Positions 42,100-50,365 of a stretch of DNA of 64,000 nt are shown here, in pieces. Both the position numbers and the translations under genes were made by a program. Below the pieces are notes generated by a model. The model did no database searches. It was not told the origin of the DNA and was given only the letters and a program-made list of their open reading frames with translations. Location of the stretch: positions 48,509-112,508 of the forward strand of contig NZ_CAMEFJ010000001.1 in assembly GCF_945915485.1 (NCBI RefSeq), read 5' to 3'. Source of the stretch: an uncultured Agrococcus sp. GTDB lineage: Bacteria > Actinomycetota > Actinomycetes > Actinomycetales > Microbacteriaceae. Positions within the stretch are counted from its first letter, which is position 1; every line of letters begins with the position of its first letter.

Positions 42100-43335
42100 A
42101 TGAGCTCACGCGTCTCCGCAGCCATCGAATCTGCAAAAGCACGCGCGGCCGAGGCGATCATCTCCCGCAGACAAGAGCTGCTCGAACTCTCGGCACGCAT
42201 CCACGCGAATCCGGAGGTTTCCTTTGAGGAATTCACAGCAGCCGATGCAGTGCGCCACATCGTCGCGGCCGCAGGATACGCAATGTCCGATCCGGATCCG
42301 TCGCTACCGACGGCCGTCCGCGGCGATATTCGAGGCACCGGCTACAGCGACAGAGATACGACCGTCGCAGTGCTGTCCGAGTACGACGCACTGGAAGGCC
42401 TCGGTCACGGGTGCGGTCACAATCTCATGGCGGCCGCAGGCGTGGGCGCGGCAATCGGGTTAGCTGCGGTACAGGATACGTTCGGCGGCGAGGTCAGATT
42501 CCTCGGCACCCCGGGAGAGGAACGGGGAGCTGGGAAGGAGGACATGATCCGGCTCGGTCATTTCGAGGGCGTGGACGCGGCCGTAATCGTGCACCCTTAC
42601 GATCGCAATCAGCTGACGGTACCTGCTCTCGCGCTCGAAGACCTCGAGGTTTCTTTCCACGGAGAAGCAGCCCACGCGGCCACGTCGCCCTGGGATGGCA
42701 GGAACGCGCTCGACGCGATGGTGCAACTCCTGGCATCGATCGGTCTGTGGCGTCAGCAGATGAAGGACTCGGCACGAGTCCATGGAATCATCACCGAAGG
42801 GGGAGAGGCTCCCAACATCGTTCCGGCATTCACATCGGCACTGTTCATGCTGCGGGCAGAAAGCGATACAGAGCTCGAGCACATGCGGCGACGGTTCAGG
42901 GAAATCGTCGAGGCGGCCGCTCTGGCGCACGCCTGTCAATCAGAAGTCAAGAGCATCGGTATGTCTCGAACGATGCAGGACAACCGGACGATGGCCGCCG
43001 TGTTCCGTCGGAACGCCGAGCGACTCGGCATCGAGTTTCCCGAACCGGATCCCACTCGCGTCGGCAGCACCGACATGGGGAACGTCAGTCAGGCCTTGCC
43101 CTCGATCCACCCGTTTCTACAGATCTGCGACGAAGGAACCCCGTTGCACTCTGAGTTGTTCCGCGAAGCCGCTGTTGGCGAGGCTGCGGGCGAGATGTGC
43201 ATACGGGGTGCAATAGCCCAAGCGCAGACGGCAATTGAACTGCTACTCGATCCTGATCTGCGATCTCGTGTCCAACGCGAGTTCGCAACGGGGAGAGTTC
43301 ACACCGAAACTACAGATGAAGGAGTCAATGTATGA
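42100..43335 (+). CDS. M20 family amidohydrolase (ACY1L2/AbgB-like)
   Basis: A 411-residue zinc amidohydrolase. Landmarks are RIHANPEVSFEEF near residue 34, the metal site GHGCGHNLM near residue 105, GTPGEERGAGKEDM near residue 142, IVHPYDRN near residue 165, and GTPLHSELF near the C-terminus. The family hydrolyses N-acyl amino acids, p-aminobenzoyl-glutamate and related amides. It follows the M24 hydrolase by 4 bp and overlaps the HAD gene by 4 nt. If the M24 step opens a ring or amidine to give an N-acyl diamine, this enzyme would remove the acyl group, as DoeB-type enzymes do. That link is inference. Confidence 0.87.
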   Translation: MSSRVSAAIESAKARAAEAIISRRQELLELSARIHANPEVSFEEFTAADAVRHIVAAAGYAMSDPDPSLPTAVRGDIRGTGYSDRDTTVAVLSEYDALEGLGHGCGHNLMAAAGVGAAIGLAAVQDTFGGEVRFLGTPGEERGAGKEDMIRLGHFEGVDAAVIVHPYDRNQLTVPALALEDLEVSFHGEAAHAATSPWDGRNALDAMVQLLASIGLWRQQMKDSARVHGIITEGGEAPNIVPAFTSALFMLRAESDTELEHMRRRFREIVEAAALAHACQSEVKSIGMSRTMQDNRTMAAVFRRNAERLGIEFPEPDPTRVGSTDMGNVSQALPSIHPFLQICDEGTPLHSELFREAAVGEAAGEMCIRGAIAQAQTAIELLLDPDLRSRVQREFATGRVHTETTDEGVNV

Positions 43336-44060
43336 ACCTCACGGGCTATGAAGCTCTGAGCTTCGATGTCTACGGCACACTGATCGATTGGGAGGCCGGG
43401 ATCGCCAGTGTGCTGGTGCCATGGGCACGCGCCAGGAACCTCGAGAGGAACGAGGAAGAGCTCTTGGTGATCTATGCGGGGCATGAAGCCCGTGTGCTCC
43501 GCGAGAACCCCACGCTCCTCTATCCGAGAGCGACTGAGGAGGCGTTCACTGCTCTCGGAGACGAGCTCGGGGTCTTGGTCACCTCCCGGGATCGCGAAGC
43601 GATGAGCAGCTCGGTGCCGCACTGGCCGGCGTTCGAGGACACGGCCGCGGCACTCAGAGACCTTGCTCAGCATTACAAGCTGATCGTGCTGTCCAATATC
43701 GACGATGCATCGTTCAGTGAAGCGAACAAGAAGCTGGGCGTCGACTTCGACGCGACCTTGACTGCGGAGAGGATCGGGTCGTATAAGCCCGAACCTGCCA
43801 ACTTCGATTCGCTATTGAACGAGATAGCCACGCAGGGTATCGCACAGGAGAACCTTCTCCACGTCGCTCAGAGCCTCTTTCACGACCACGTCCCCGCGCA
43901 GCGTGCGGGAATCACCTCCGCGTGGATTGATCGTCGACACGACAGACCAGGCTGGGGAGCGACGCCGCCGCCGCCATCGGATGTCGAGCCCTCGATGAGA
44001 TTCATCTCCATGCGCGAGTTCGCCGATGCGTGCGAACGAGCCTTCGAACAGACGAGGTAA
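43332..44060 (+). CDS. HAD superfamily hydrolase (haloacid dehalogenase type II-like)
   Basis: A 242-residue HAD hydrolase. Motif I is SFDVYGTLIDW with nucleophile Asp12, motif II is IVLSNIDDASF near residue 118, the conserved lysine is in GSYKPEPANF, and the acidic motif is LLHVAQSLFHDHVPAQ near residue 177, the form found in type II 2-haloacid dehalogenases. Substrates range from haloacids to phosphate esters. Its ATG overlaps the M20 stop (ATGA) and it lies 3 bp before the flavin oxidoreductase gene. Its role in the island is not clear. Confidence 0.85.
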   Translation: MNLTGYEALSFDVYGTLIDWEAGIASVLVPWARARNLERNEEELLVIYAGHEARVLRENPTLLYPRATEEAFTALGDELGVLVTSRDREAMSSSVPHWPAFEDTAAALRDLAQHYKLIVLSNIDDASFSEANKKLGVDFDATLTAERIGSYKPEPANFDSLLNEIATQGIAQENLLHVAQSLFHDHVPAQRAGITSAWIDRRHDRPGWGATPPPPSDVEPSMRFISMREFADACERAFEQTR

Positions 44061-44063
44061 GCC

Positions 44064-46037
44064 ATGGATGCATATGCCAATCTGCTCAGCCCCTTTCGAC
44101 TAGGGAATATGACACTGAGGAATCGTATTGTTTCGACGCCTCACAATACGCACTATCCGCGCGACGGTTACATCACCGAAGACTACATCCGCTACTACAG
44201 CGAAAAGGCACAAGGCGGGGTCGGCCTCTTGCAATGCTTCGGGAGCATGTCCGTGCATCCCACATCCCCCTACCAAGACTGGGGGAATCTCAAGAACTGG
44301 GATGATTCCTCATTGCCCACATTCGAAGCGTTTGCCACAGAGATGCACCGTCACGGGGCAAAGGTGATGACGCAGCTGACTCACCGCGGCCGTCGAGGCA
44401 ACAGCACGGTCACCGAACAGCCAATGGTCTCCGCGTCATCCGTGCCGGAGACCGTCAATCGGTACATTCCTCGCCCGCTCAAAAAGCCCGAGATCAAGGA
44501 GATCGTCAAGGGCTACGCTGCAGCGGCACTCCGTTTGAAGCGGGCCGGATTCGACGGAGCGGAAATCTCTGCCTTTGCCCGTCATCTCATCGACCAGTTC
44601 TGGTCGCCACAGATCAATCAGCGCAGCGATGAGTACGGCGGGTCTCTCGAGAATCGCTTGCGGTTCGGCGTCGAGGTCGTCGAGGCCGCCAGAGAGGCCG
44701 TGGGCAACGACTTTGTTCTCGGATTGCGTGTGAGCGGCGACGAGTTGCTGCCGGGCGGGCGTCGAATCGATGGCACGAAGGAGATCATTGCCTACATGGA
44801 CGCGCTCGGGTGCCTCGATTACTTCAGTGTCAGCGGCGCCACGGGAGAACCCGTGAGTATCGGGCAGAAGGTGATTCCTGCCTTCGATGCCCCGCAGGCG
44901 GTCTACAAGGACTACGCGAGCGAGCTGAAGAAGATAACAGACAAGCCCGTTCTGCTGGCGGGTCGAATCCAGGAGCCCGAGGTCGGTGACCGATTGGTTG
45001 CCGACGGCGTCTGCGACCTCGTCGGGATGACACGCGCCCTCATAGCCGATCCACATCTGCCCAACAAGCTGTGGGGGAGGACGGACGGCGAGGTGAAGCC
45101 GTGCGTTGCCATGCAGCAGGGCTGCGTCGGAAGGGGGGCGATGGGACTGTACACCGGCTGCACGCACAACCCTGTCATCGGTCGTGAGCAGGAACTGGCG
45201 ACGGTTTCTCCCGCGCTGGTATCGCGACGAGTGCTTGTCGTCGGTGGCGGGCCCGGAGGTCTGGAGGCCGCGAGGGTTGCGGCGGAACGGGGCCACGAGG
45301 TGATCCTGGCCGAAGCCAAGAGCACGCTCGGCGGGCGCGTGGCAACGAGCGCGAATGCACCCCTTCGTCCCGGTTGGGGTAGAACGACTGACTGGCTGGT
45401 GCGCGACGCACGCCGCAGGGGCGTCGATATCCGCACGGGCATTGAGGTCACTGCCGCTGCCGCGATCGAGATGAAACCGGATGTCGTCATCGTTGCGACA
45501 GGCAGCCGCCCCCATCTTCCAAATGTGGAATGCGTCGATGACGCCCGTGTGACCTCCGTGGAAGCCATTCTCGAGCACTCGCCGCCGATCCCGCCGGCCT
45601 CCTCATGCATTGTCATCGATCTCATGGGCAATGTCGAGGGAAGCCTTGGGGCTCACGCACTGGCAGCCGCCGGGCACAGCGTGACGATCGTTACCCCTGA
45701 CCACTTTCTCGCCGAGACGGAGGAGAAATCCACGCGCGAACCGGCGTATGAGGGGCTGCACGGGCTTGGCGTCGAAATTCTCACCGATTTGCGCGTGGAA
45801 GCAATCCACGCAGGAGCCTCTGTCACCGTGCACCTGACCCACGTGTACACCGGTCAGGAGCAATCTTTAGCCGGCGCGGCTCTGGTGGCTTTCAGCGCGG
45901 GAGCCCGACCTCGCGATGAAATCTCGGAAGAACTCGAACAGCGGGGCATCGAGGTGCACGTCATCGGTGATGCGCTGGCACCGCGAGGCATCCACGACGC
46001 GATGCTGGAAGGGACGCGGATCGCAAGAGAACTATGA
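44064..46037 (+). CDS. Old-yellow-enzyme / FAD fusion oxidoreductase (TMADH/DCR type) lacking one Fe-S cysteine
   Basis: A 657-residue flavoprotein with an N-terminal FMN TIM barrel (LLSPFRLGNMTLRNRIV, then SDEYGGSLENRLRF) and a C-terminal FAD/NAD domain (VLVVGGGPGGLEAARVAAERG). Relatives are trimethylamine dehydrogenase, dienoyl-CoA reductase and N-methylproline demethylase. The [4Fe-4S] ligands align as Cys347, Met350, Cys354 and Cys366 with the FadH spacing 3-4-12, so the second cysteine is replaced by Met. The active-site segment is EISAFARHLIDQFWSP where family members usually have EIHAAHGYLIxQFLSP, so two histidines and the tyrosine differ. It may be an N-demethylase or reductase with altered chemistry. 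Confidence 0.87.
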   Translation: MDAYANLLSPFRLGNMTLRNRIVSTPHNTHYPRDGYITEDYIRYYSEKAQGGVGLLQCFGSMSVHPTSPYQDWGNLKNWDDSSLPTFEAFATEMHRHGAKVMTQLTHRGRRGNSTVTEQPMVSASSVPETVNRYIPRPLKKPEIKEIVKGYAAAALRLKRAGFDGAEISAFARHLIDQFWSPQINQRSDEYGGSLENRLRFGVEVVEAAREAVGNDFVLGLRVSGDELLPGGRRIDGTKEIIAYMDALGCLDYFSVSGATGEPVSIGQKVIPAFDAPQAVYKDYASELKKITDKPVLLAGRIQEPEVGDRLVADGVCDLVGMTRALIADPHLPNKLWGRTDGEVKPCVAMQQGCVGRGAMGLYTGCTHNPVIGREQELATVSPALVSRRVLVVGGGPGGLEAARVAAERGHEVILAEAKSTLGGRVATSANAPLRPGWGRTTDWLVRDARRRGVDIRTGIEVTAAAAIEMKPDVVIVATGSRPHLPNVECVDDARVTSVEAILEHSPPIPPASSCIVIDLMGNVEGSLGAHALAAAGHSVTIVTPDHFLAETEEKSTREPAYEGLHGLGVEILTDLRVEAIHAGASVTVHLTHVYTGQEQSLAGAALVAFSAGARPRDEISEELEQRGIEVHVIGDALAPRGIHDAMLEGTRIAREL

Positions 46038-46086
46038 GACACAGTTCAATTTCGACATTTTTCACCAAGTACTAAAGGAGTTACTC

Positions 46087-47190
46087 ATGAGTGGAATGGA
46101 AAGAAGAACCTTCTTGAAGGGTTTAGGTCTAGCGGCTGCGATTCCGCTGTTCGGGGCGAGTCTGGCCTCCTGTTCGGCGGCGTCGCGCAACCGTGGCAGT
46201 AACGGCGATGCCGATTCCATCGTTGTCGTCGACAGCGGAGGCGAGTATAGCGACGCGGCCAAGCAGGCGTTCTACGACCCATTCACGGAGGCCACGGGGA
46301 TTCGTGTCCAGCCCACCCCATACGAGTCCACCGGCACGCTGATGAGACAGCTCGCGCAGTCGCCAGGAAACTACGATGTGCTGTCGAACGCGCCCCTTGG
46401 AGCCGTCACAATGCAAGCGGAGGGCCTCCTGGCTCCCATCGATTATTCGCTTCTGGGGCAGTTCAGCGATATGAACGATCTGCCCGAGGACGGTCGGGGC
46501 GAGTTCCACGTCGACTCGAACTACTGGGCCTCGGTGATGGCGTATCGCACCGACGTGTTCGACGGCTCTCTTGTACCACAGACATGGCAGGACTTCTGGG
46601 ATGCCGACACCTTCCAGGGACCCCGCTCAATGCAATCGGACATCTCCCCGATCGAGTACGAGTTCGCACTCATCGCCGACGGCGTCGCCGCGGACCCGAA
46701 GGAGCTGTACCCCATCGACATCGATCGTGCGCTGCAGTCACTAGACGGAATCGCTCCCCACATCTCGACTTTCTGGGCAAGCGGCGCTCTGTCGACGCAG
46801 GCCCTTGCGCAGAGGGAGGTCGTCCTCACAACGATCTGGAACGGCCGAGCTCAGGGACTCATCGACGAGGGGGCACCGGTGGCGATCTCGTGGAACGGGG
46901 CGATGCGCCGTTCCAACGCCTGGATGATCCCCAATGGCTCGGAGAAAGTCGAGGCCGCGCACCAATTCATTGACTTCACTGCCAATCCGGAACGTCAGGC
47001 CGAGTTTGCACAACTAACGGGATACGGCCCAACTAACGAGACCGCCTACGACTTCATCGACGAGGAGACGGCCATCAAGCTCCCCTCGAACCCGGATTGG
47101 GTAGACGAGGGCTTCGCATTCAATTCGGAATGGTGGGCAGAGAACGAGGCGCAGGCTAACGAAGCCTGGAGCCGTTGGGCAACGCAGTAA
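46087..47190 (+). CDS. ABC transporter substrate-binding lipoprotein (polyamine/opine type, Tat signal)
   Basis: A 367-residue periplasmic-type binding protein. The signal has a twin-arginine motif (ERRTFLKG) and a lipobox LASC with Cys near residue 29, so it looks like a Tat-exported lipoprotein. The mature part resembles spermidine/putrescine-binding PotD-type proteins (VPQTWQDFW, SWNGAMRRSNAWMIPNG, AAHQFIDFTANPERQAEFA). ATG 46087 has AAAGGAG 6 nt upstream; the in-frame extension lies inside the previous gene. It starts the transporter part of the island. It probably binds a small nitrogenous cation or zwitterion. Confidence 0.9.
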   Translation: MSGMERRTFLKGLGLAAAIPLFGASLASCSAASRNRGSNGDADSIVVVDSGGEYSDAAKQAFYDPFTEATGIRVQPTPYESTGTLMRQLAQSPGNYDVLSNAPLGAVTMQAEGLLAPIDYSLLGQFSDMNDLPEDGRGEFHVDSNYWASVMAYRTDVFDGSLVPQTWQDFWDADTFQGPRSMQSDISPIEYEFALIADGVAADPKELYPIDIDRALQSLDGIAPHISTFWASGALSTQALAQREVVLTTIWNGRAQGLIDEGAPVAISWNGAMRRSNAWMIPNGSEKVEAAHQFIDFTANPERQAEFAQLTGYGPTNETAYDFIDEETAIKLPSNPDWVDEGFAFNSEWWAENEAQANEAWSRWATQ

Positions 47191-47203
47191 AGGGGCGTGA
47201 GAT

Positions 47204-48286
47204 ATGAGCAGCGCACAACCAGCTCTCGAAGTCGAGAGCATCCGGAAGATGTACACGGAGCACGACGGGGTCAGAGAGGTCTCGCTGCAGCTTGCGCAGG
47301 GTGAGTTCTTGACTCTGCTCGGCCCCTCGGGCTCGGGGAAGACGACAGCGTTGATGGCGGTGGCTGGCCTGACCGATCTGGACAGCGGCAGCATCCGCGT
47401 CAGCGGCAAGGACGTCACGAAACTCCCGCCCAGCCAACGGGACCTGGGCGTCACCTTTCAGAACTATGCACTCTTTCCGCACCTATCGGTCAGGGAGAAC
47501 CTTGCGTTCCCGTTGAAGACGCAGAAGAAGGTGAAAGGTAGGGCCCTTTCGCAGAAGGTCGACAGCATGCTGGATCTCATAGGTCTGGGCCACGCCGCGG
47601 AACGTCGACCAAAGGAGCTTTCCGGCGGCCAACAACAGCGGGTCGCGCTCGGCAGAGCCCTAATCTACGAACCGGACCTGTTGTTGATGGATGAACCCCT
47701 CGGCGCTCTCGATCGGAACCTGCGGGAACAGATGCAACGAGAGATCAAGCGAATACAGCGGGAGCTCAAAGCAACGGTGCTGTACGTCACGCACGATCGT
47801 GACGAGGCGATGAGCATGTCCGACCAGGTATGCATCATGAATGCGGGCAGAATCGCACAGATCGATCCCCCGCAGAAGATCTACCACGAACCGAACAGCG
47901 AGTTCGTCGCTCGCTTTCTCGGGGACGCGAACATATTCGGCGCCAGAGTGAAATCGAAGAACGCAGATGATTACGTGGTGGAACTCACATCCGGAGCAGC
48001 AACCGGTCTGACGAGCCATCGTACCTTCAGTGAAGGCGATGACGTGAGAATCATGTGCCGCCCGGAGCGAACCGAGATCGTGCCCGCCGGTGAGGAGGGA
48101 GCCTACGTCAGAGCTCGCATCGAACACATCAGCTACTACGGGAATTGTTTCCGAGTGAACGGAGAGTGTCTCGATACCGGTGCTTCGGTCATCGTCGAGA
48201 CACAACAGCACAGCCTCCCGGAGATCGGCGCCACCATCGGTTTGCGATGGGCGGAGGAGTCTGCAGTGCTACTCGGGGAGGGGTAA
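47204..48286 (+). CDS. ABC transporter ATP-binding protein (PotA-like)
   Basis: A 360-residue ATPase with a C-terminal TOBE domain. Walker A is GPSGSGKTTALM near residue 44, the Q-loop FQNYALFPHL, the signature ELSGGQQQRVALGRAL near residue 142, Walker B LLLMDEPLGALD and the switch histidine VTHDRDEA. The TOBE part (about 285-355) includes RIMCRPERTEI. It lies 13 bp after the binding-protein gene and 4 bp before the first permease. It energises the island's importer. Confidence 0.93.
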   Translation: MSSAQPALEVESIRKMYTEHDGVREVSLQLAQGEFLTLLGPSGSGKTTALMAVAGLTDLDSGSIRVSGKDVTKLPPSQRDLGVTFQNYALFPHLSVRENLAFPLKTQKKVKGRALSQKVDSMLDLIGLGHAAERRPKELSGGQQQRVALGRALIYEPDLLLMDEPLGALDRNLREQMQREIKRIQRELKATVLYVTHDRDEAMSMSDQVCIMNAGRIAQIDPPQKIYHEPNSEFVARFLGDANIFGARVKSKNADDYVVELTSGAATGLTSHRTFSEGDDVRIMCRPERTEIVPAGEEGAYVRARIEHISYYGNCFRVNGECLDTGASVIVETQQHSLPEIGATIGLRWAEESAVLLGEG

Positions 48287-48290
48287 GAGC

Positions 48291-49190
48291 ATGGTGAGTA
48301 CTCAGACGGTTCCCGTCGAGCATATGACGGCCGTTACGGTACGCCCGAAGAAACGCAGGCTGAGCTGGACGCAACGATTTTCGCTATGGGGGAGCCTGGG
48401 ATATCTCGCTGCGTTCTTCGTCATCCCCGTAGGAGCGCTCGTACTGAATAGCTTCCAAACCGTCGACGGTTGGACCCTTACCAACTACGCGCAGGTCCTG
48501 TCCGACGGCTACTACCTCGGCATCTTTTGGGAAACAGTGAGAATCGGTTTCATCTCGACGACTATTACGATCCTGCTCTCCTACCCGGTCGCTGCGTTCA
48601 TCAGCAGACTGTCGAATAGAGGTGTGGCTCTCGTGATGGTGTTTGTGATCCTGCCGTACTTCACGAACACCGTCGTCCGCACATTCGCATGGATAGTAAT
48701 CCTGGGACGCGAGGGCGCGCTGAACTCCTTCCTGATCGCAGCTGGGATCATCCCCGAGCCTCTTCAGATGTTGTACAACGAACTGGGCGTAATGGTAGGC
48801 CTCGTCTATGTCTTCCTGCCGCTTGCGATCCTGATCCAATTCGCGGTGATGCGGGGGATCGACACCAACCTGTTGCGAGCTGCGGAGACGATGGGTGCAT
48901 CGAAGGTCAGGGCATTCTTCAAGGTATACCTGCCGTTGAGTCTGCCGGGGACCATCGCCGCTGCGCTGCTCGTGTTCATCGAATGCGTCGGCGCGTATAT
49001 CACCCCGGCACTGATGGGAGGACAGGGCAATACGATGGTCGCCCAGATCATCGAACGTCAGGTACGTATGGGGCTAGATTTCGGAACTGCTGCCGCGGTG
49101 GTCGTGATTCTGGGTGTCGTGGTCTCAGGCATCTATGTCCTATACGACCGAATCACGGGAATGACGAAACTATTTGAGGACAATTCATGA
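48291..49190 (+). CDS. ABC transporter permease (PotB-like)
   Basis: A 299-residue membrane protein with six predicted helices. The EAA-type cytoplasmic loop that contacts the ATPase is AAETMGASKVRAFFKVYLPLS near residue 200 (quoted in part: GASKVRAFFKVYLP). ATG 48291 is taken because GGGGAGGGG lies 8-16 nt upstream; the longer frame runs inside the ATPase gene. The stop overlaps the second permease by 4 nt (ATGA). It forms the pore with that protein. Confidence 0.92.
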   Translation: MVSTQTVPVEHMTAVTVRPKKRRLSWTQRFSLWGSLGYLAAFFVIPVGALVLNSFQTVDGWTLTNYAQVLSDGYYLGIFWETVRIGFISTTITILLSYPVAAFISRLSNRGVALVMVFVILPYFTNTVVRTFAWIVILGREGALNSFLIAAGIIPEPLQMLYNELGVMVGLVYVFLPLAILIQFAVMRGIDTNLLRAAETMGASKVRAFFKVYLPLSLPGTIAAALLVFIECVGAYITPALMGGQGNTMVAQIIERQVRMGLDFGTAAAVVVILGVVVSGIYVLYDRITGMTKLFEDNS

Positions 49191-50005
49191 GCAATCGAAT
49201 CGGTCGTATCGCAATCGCCGTCTACTCCGTTCTGGTTATCGTATTCCTCGCGATCCCCATGATCATCATCACCGGCGTCTCGCTGGGCTCGACGAGCTAT
49301 GCGACATTCCCTCCCGTTGATCCGTCGCTGCAGTGGTATGCGGACATCGCTGCAGACCCGTACTGGATGGACAGTCTGCTGTTAAGCCTCGGCGTCGCTG
49401 CGGCAGCCGCAGTCATCGCAGTGGCTCTCGCCTTCGCGCTGTCGATGGTGCTGGTGCGTTCAAAGATCCGCTTCAAACGTGCGCTCTACACGCTGGTGCT
49501 ATTGCCCTTGATCATTCCGAAGTTGGTGACCGCGGTTGCGCTCTACGACACCTACTACGCGGTCGACCAGATGATGATGATCGTGGCCGGGCATGCAATC
49601 GTCGCAATCTCCACTGCCGTGATCATCATGTCCGCAACAATTCGGAGTGTCGACCAGAACCTGGAACGCGCTGCGTGGACGATGGGAGCCTCGCGGTTCC
49701 GAGTGCTGACGAAGATCACACTGCCGCTCGCAGCACCCGGACTCATTGCTGCATTTATCCTGTCGTTTCTGGCGTCGTTCGACGAATTCTTTATCGGACT
49801 CTTCTTCTCCTCTCCAGACGTGGTGACCCTCCCAATCCGGATCTTCACGGCGCTGACGCACCAGGTGTCTCCGGCGGTCGCCGCGGTAAGCACCGTCATG
49901 ATCCTGATCGTGGCCATCGCACTGTTGCTGATCGTCATCTTCAACAAGTCGGCATCCAGAAAGGGAGCATCGACGAAGGTCCAGTTGCCGGGGAACGCCG
50001 GATAG
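49187..50005 (+). CDS. ABC transporter permease (PotC-like)
   Basis: A 272-residue membrane protein with six predicted helices and the EAA-type loop LERAAWTMGASRFRVLTKIT near residue 155. It begins with a hydrophobic signal-anchor helix (IAIAVYSVLVIVFLAIPMII). It is coupled to PotB by a 4-nt overlap. It is the last full gene of the island on this side; a 27-codon open frame with a strong ribosome site follows 15 bp later. Confidence 0.92.
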   Translation: MSNRIGRIAIAVYSVLVIVFLAIPMIIITGVSLGSTSYATFPPVDPSLQWYADIAADPYWMDSLLLSLGVAAAAAVIAVALAFALSMVLVRSKIRFKRALYTLVLLPLIIPKLVTAVALYDTYYAVDQMMMIVAGHAIVAISTAVIIMSATIRSVDQNLERAAWTMGASRFRVLTKITLPLAAPGLIAAFILSFLASFDEFFIGLFFSSPDVVTLPIRIFTALTHQVSPAVAAVSTVMILIVAIALLLIVIFNKSASRKGASTKVQLPGNAG

Positions 50006-50020
50006 GTGAAGGAGGGCCCA

Positions 50021-50104
50021 ATGGAAAATGCAAAACTGAAACCAGAAGAGCAAACAAGGGGCGGGGTGCTGCCCGGAAGTCTCACCCGTGCAGCACTGCG
50101 CTAG
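50021..50104 (+). CDS. Short open frame (27 aa) at the island's right edge, possibly a truncated gene
   Basis: The frame MENAKLKPEEQTRGG... has 27 codons and ends in TAG at 50102-50104. GAAGGAGGG lies about 5 nt before the ATG, one of the best ribosome sites in the window, so translation is likely. The peptide has no recognisable domain. It may be the start of a lost next gene of the transporter operon, cut where the island meets the ancestral tatA upstream region. It could instead be a genuine small protein. Confidence 0.4.
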   Translation: MENAKLKPEEQTRGGVLPGSLTRAALR

Positions 50105-50135
50105 ACTTGACGGTAGTCGAAGGGATACAAAACTC

Positions 50136-50363
50136 ATGGGCGGATTCGCAGCAAACGTCGCATCGCACTGGTGGATCATTCTCATCATCGTGCTGCTGGT
50201 GTTCGGTGCTACCCGTTTACCCCAGCTCGCACGCGGCGTGGGGCAGTCGATCAACATTCTCAAAAAGGAAGTCAAGTCGTCGAAGGATGATCCGAATGCC
50301 TCTGAGGCAGCAGAGGACGTCAACTCGAGCACCACTGAGTCACGGTCGAACGACCAGCAGTAG
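50136..50363 (+). CDS. tatA: Sec-independent protein translocase protein TatA
   Basis: A 75-residue twin-arginine translocase pore subunit. It has one N-terminal transmembrane helix (HWWIILIIVLLVFGATRLPQ) followed by the amphipathic helix LARGVGQSINILKKEV and an acidic, serine-rich tail. The FGxxxLP hinge is present as FGATRLP. ATG 50136 is chosen because the peptide then begins at the normal distance from the helix. TAGACT at 50102-50107 may be its -10. It precedes tatC by 2 bp. Confidence 0.95.
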   Translation: MGGFAANVASHWWIILIIVLLVFGATRLPQLARGVGQSINILKKEVKSSKDDPNASEAAEDVNSSTTESRSNDQQ

Positions 50364-50365
50364 CC

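Noticed and set aside
40854..43335. Firm naming of the M24/M20 pair as doeA/doeB
   Set aside because: The resemblance is suggestive, but the other ectoine-catabolic genes are absent and no alignment could be run.
44436..45578. 380-aa minus-strand frame inside the flavin oxidoreductase gene
   Set aside because: Antisense shadow; no recognisable domain, while the plus strand encodes a coherent two-domain flavoprotein.
36985..50005. Prophage or transposon carrying the catabolic genes
   Set aside because: No integrase, transposase, phage structural gene, terminal repeats or tRNA junction were found at either edge.
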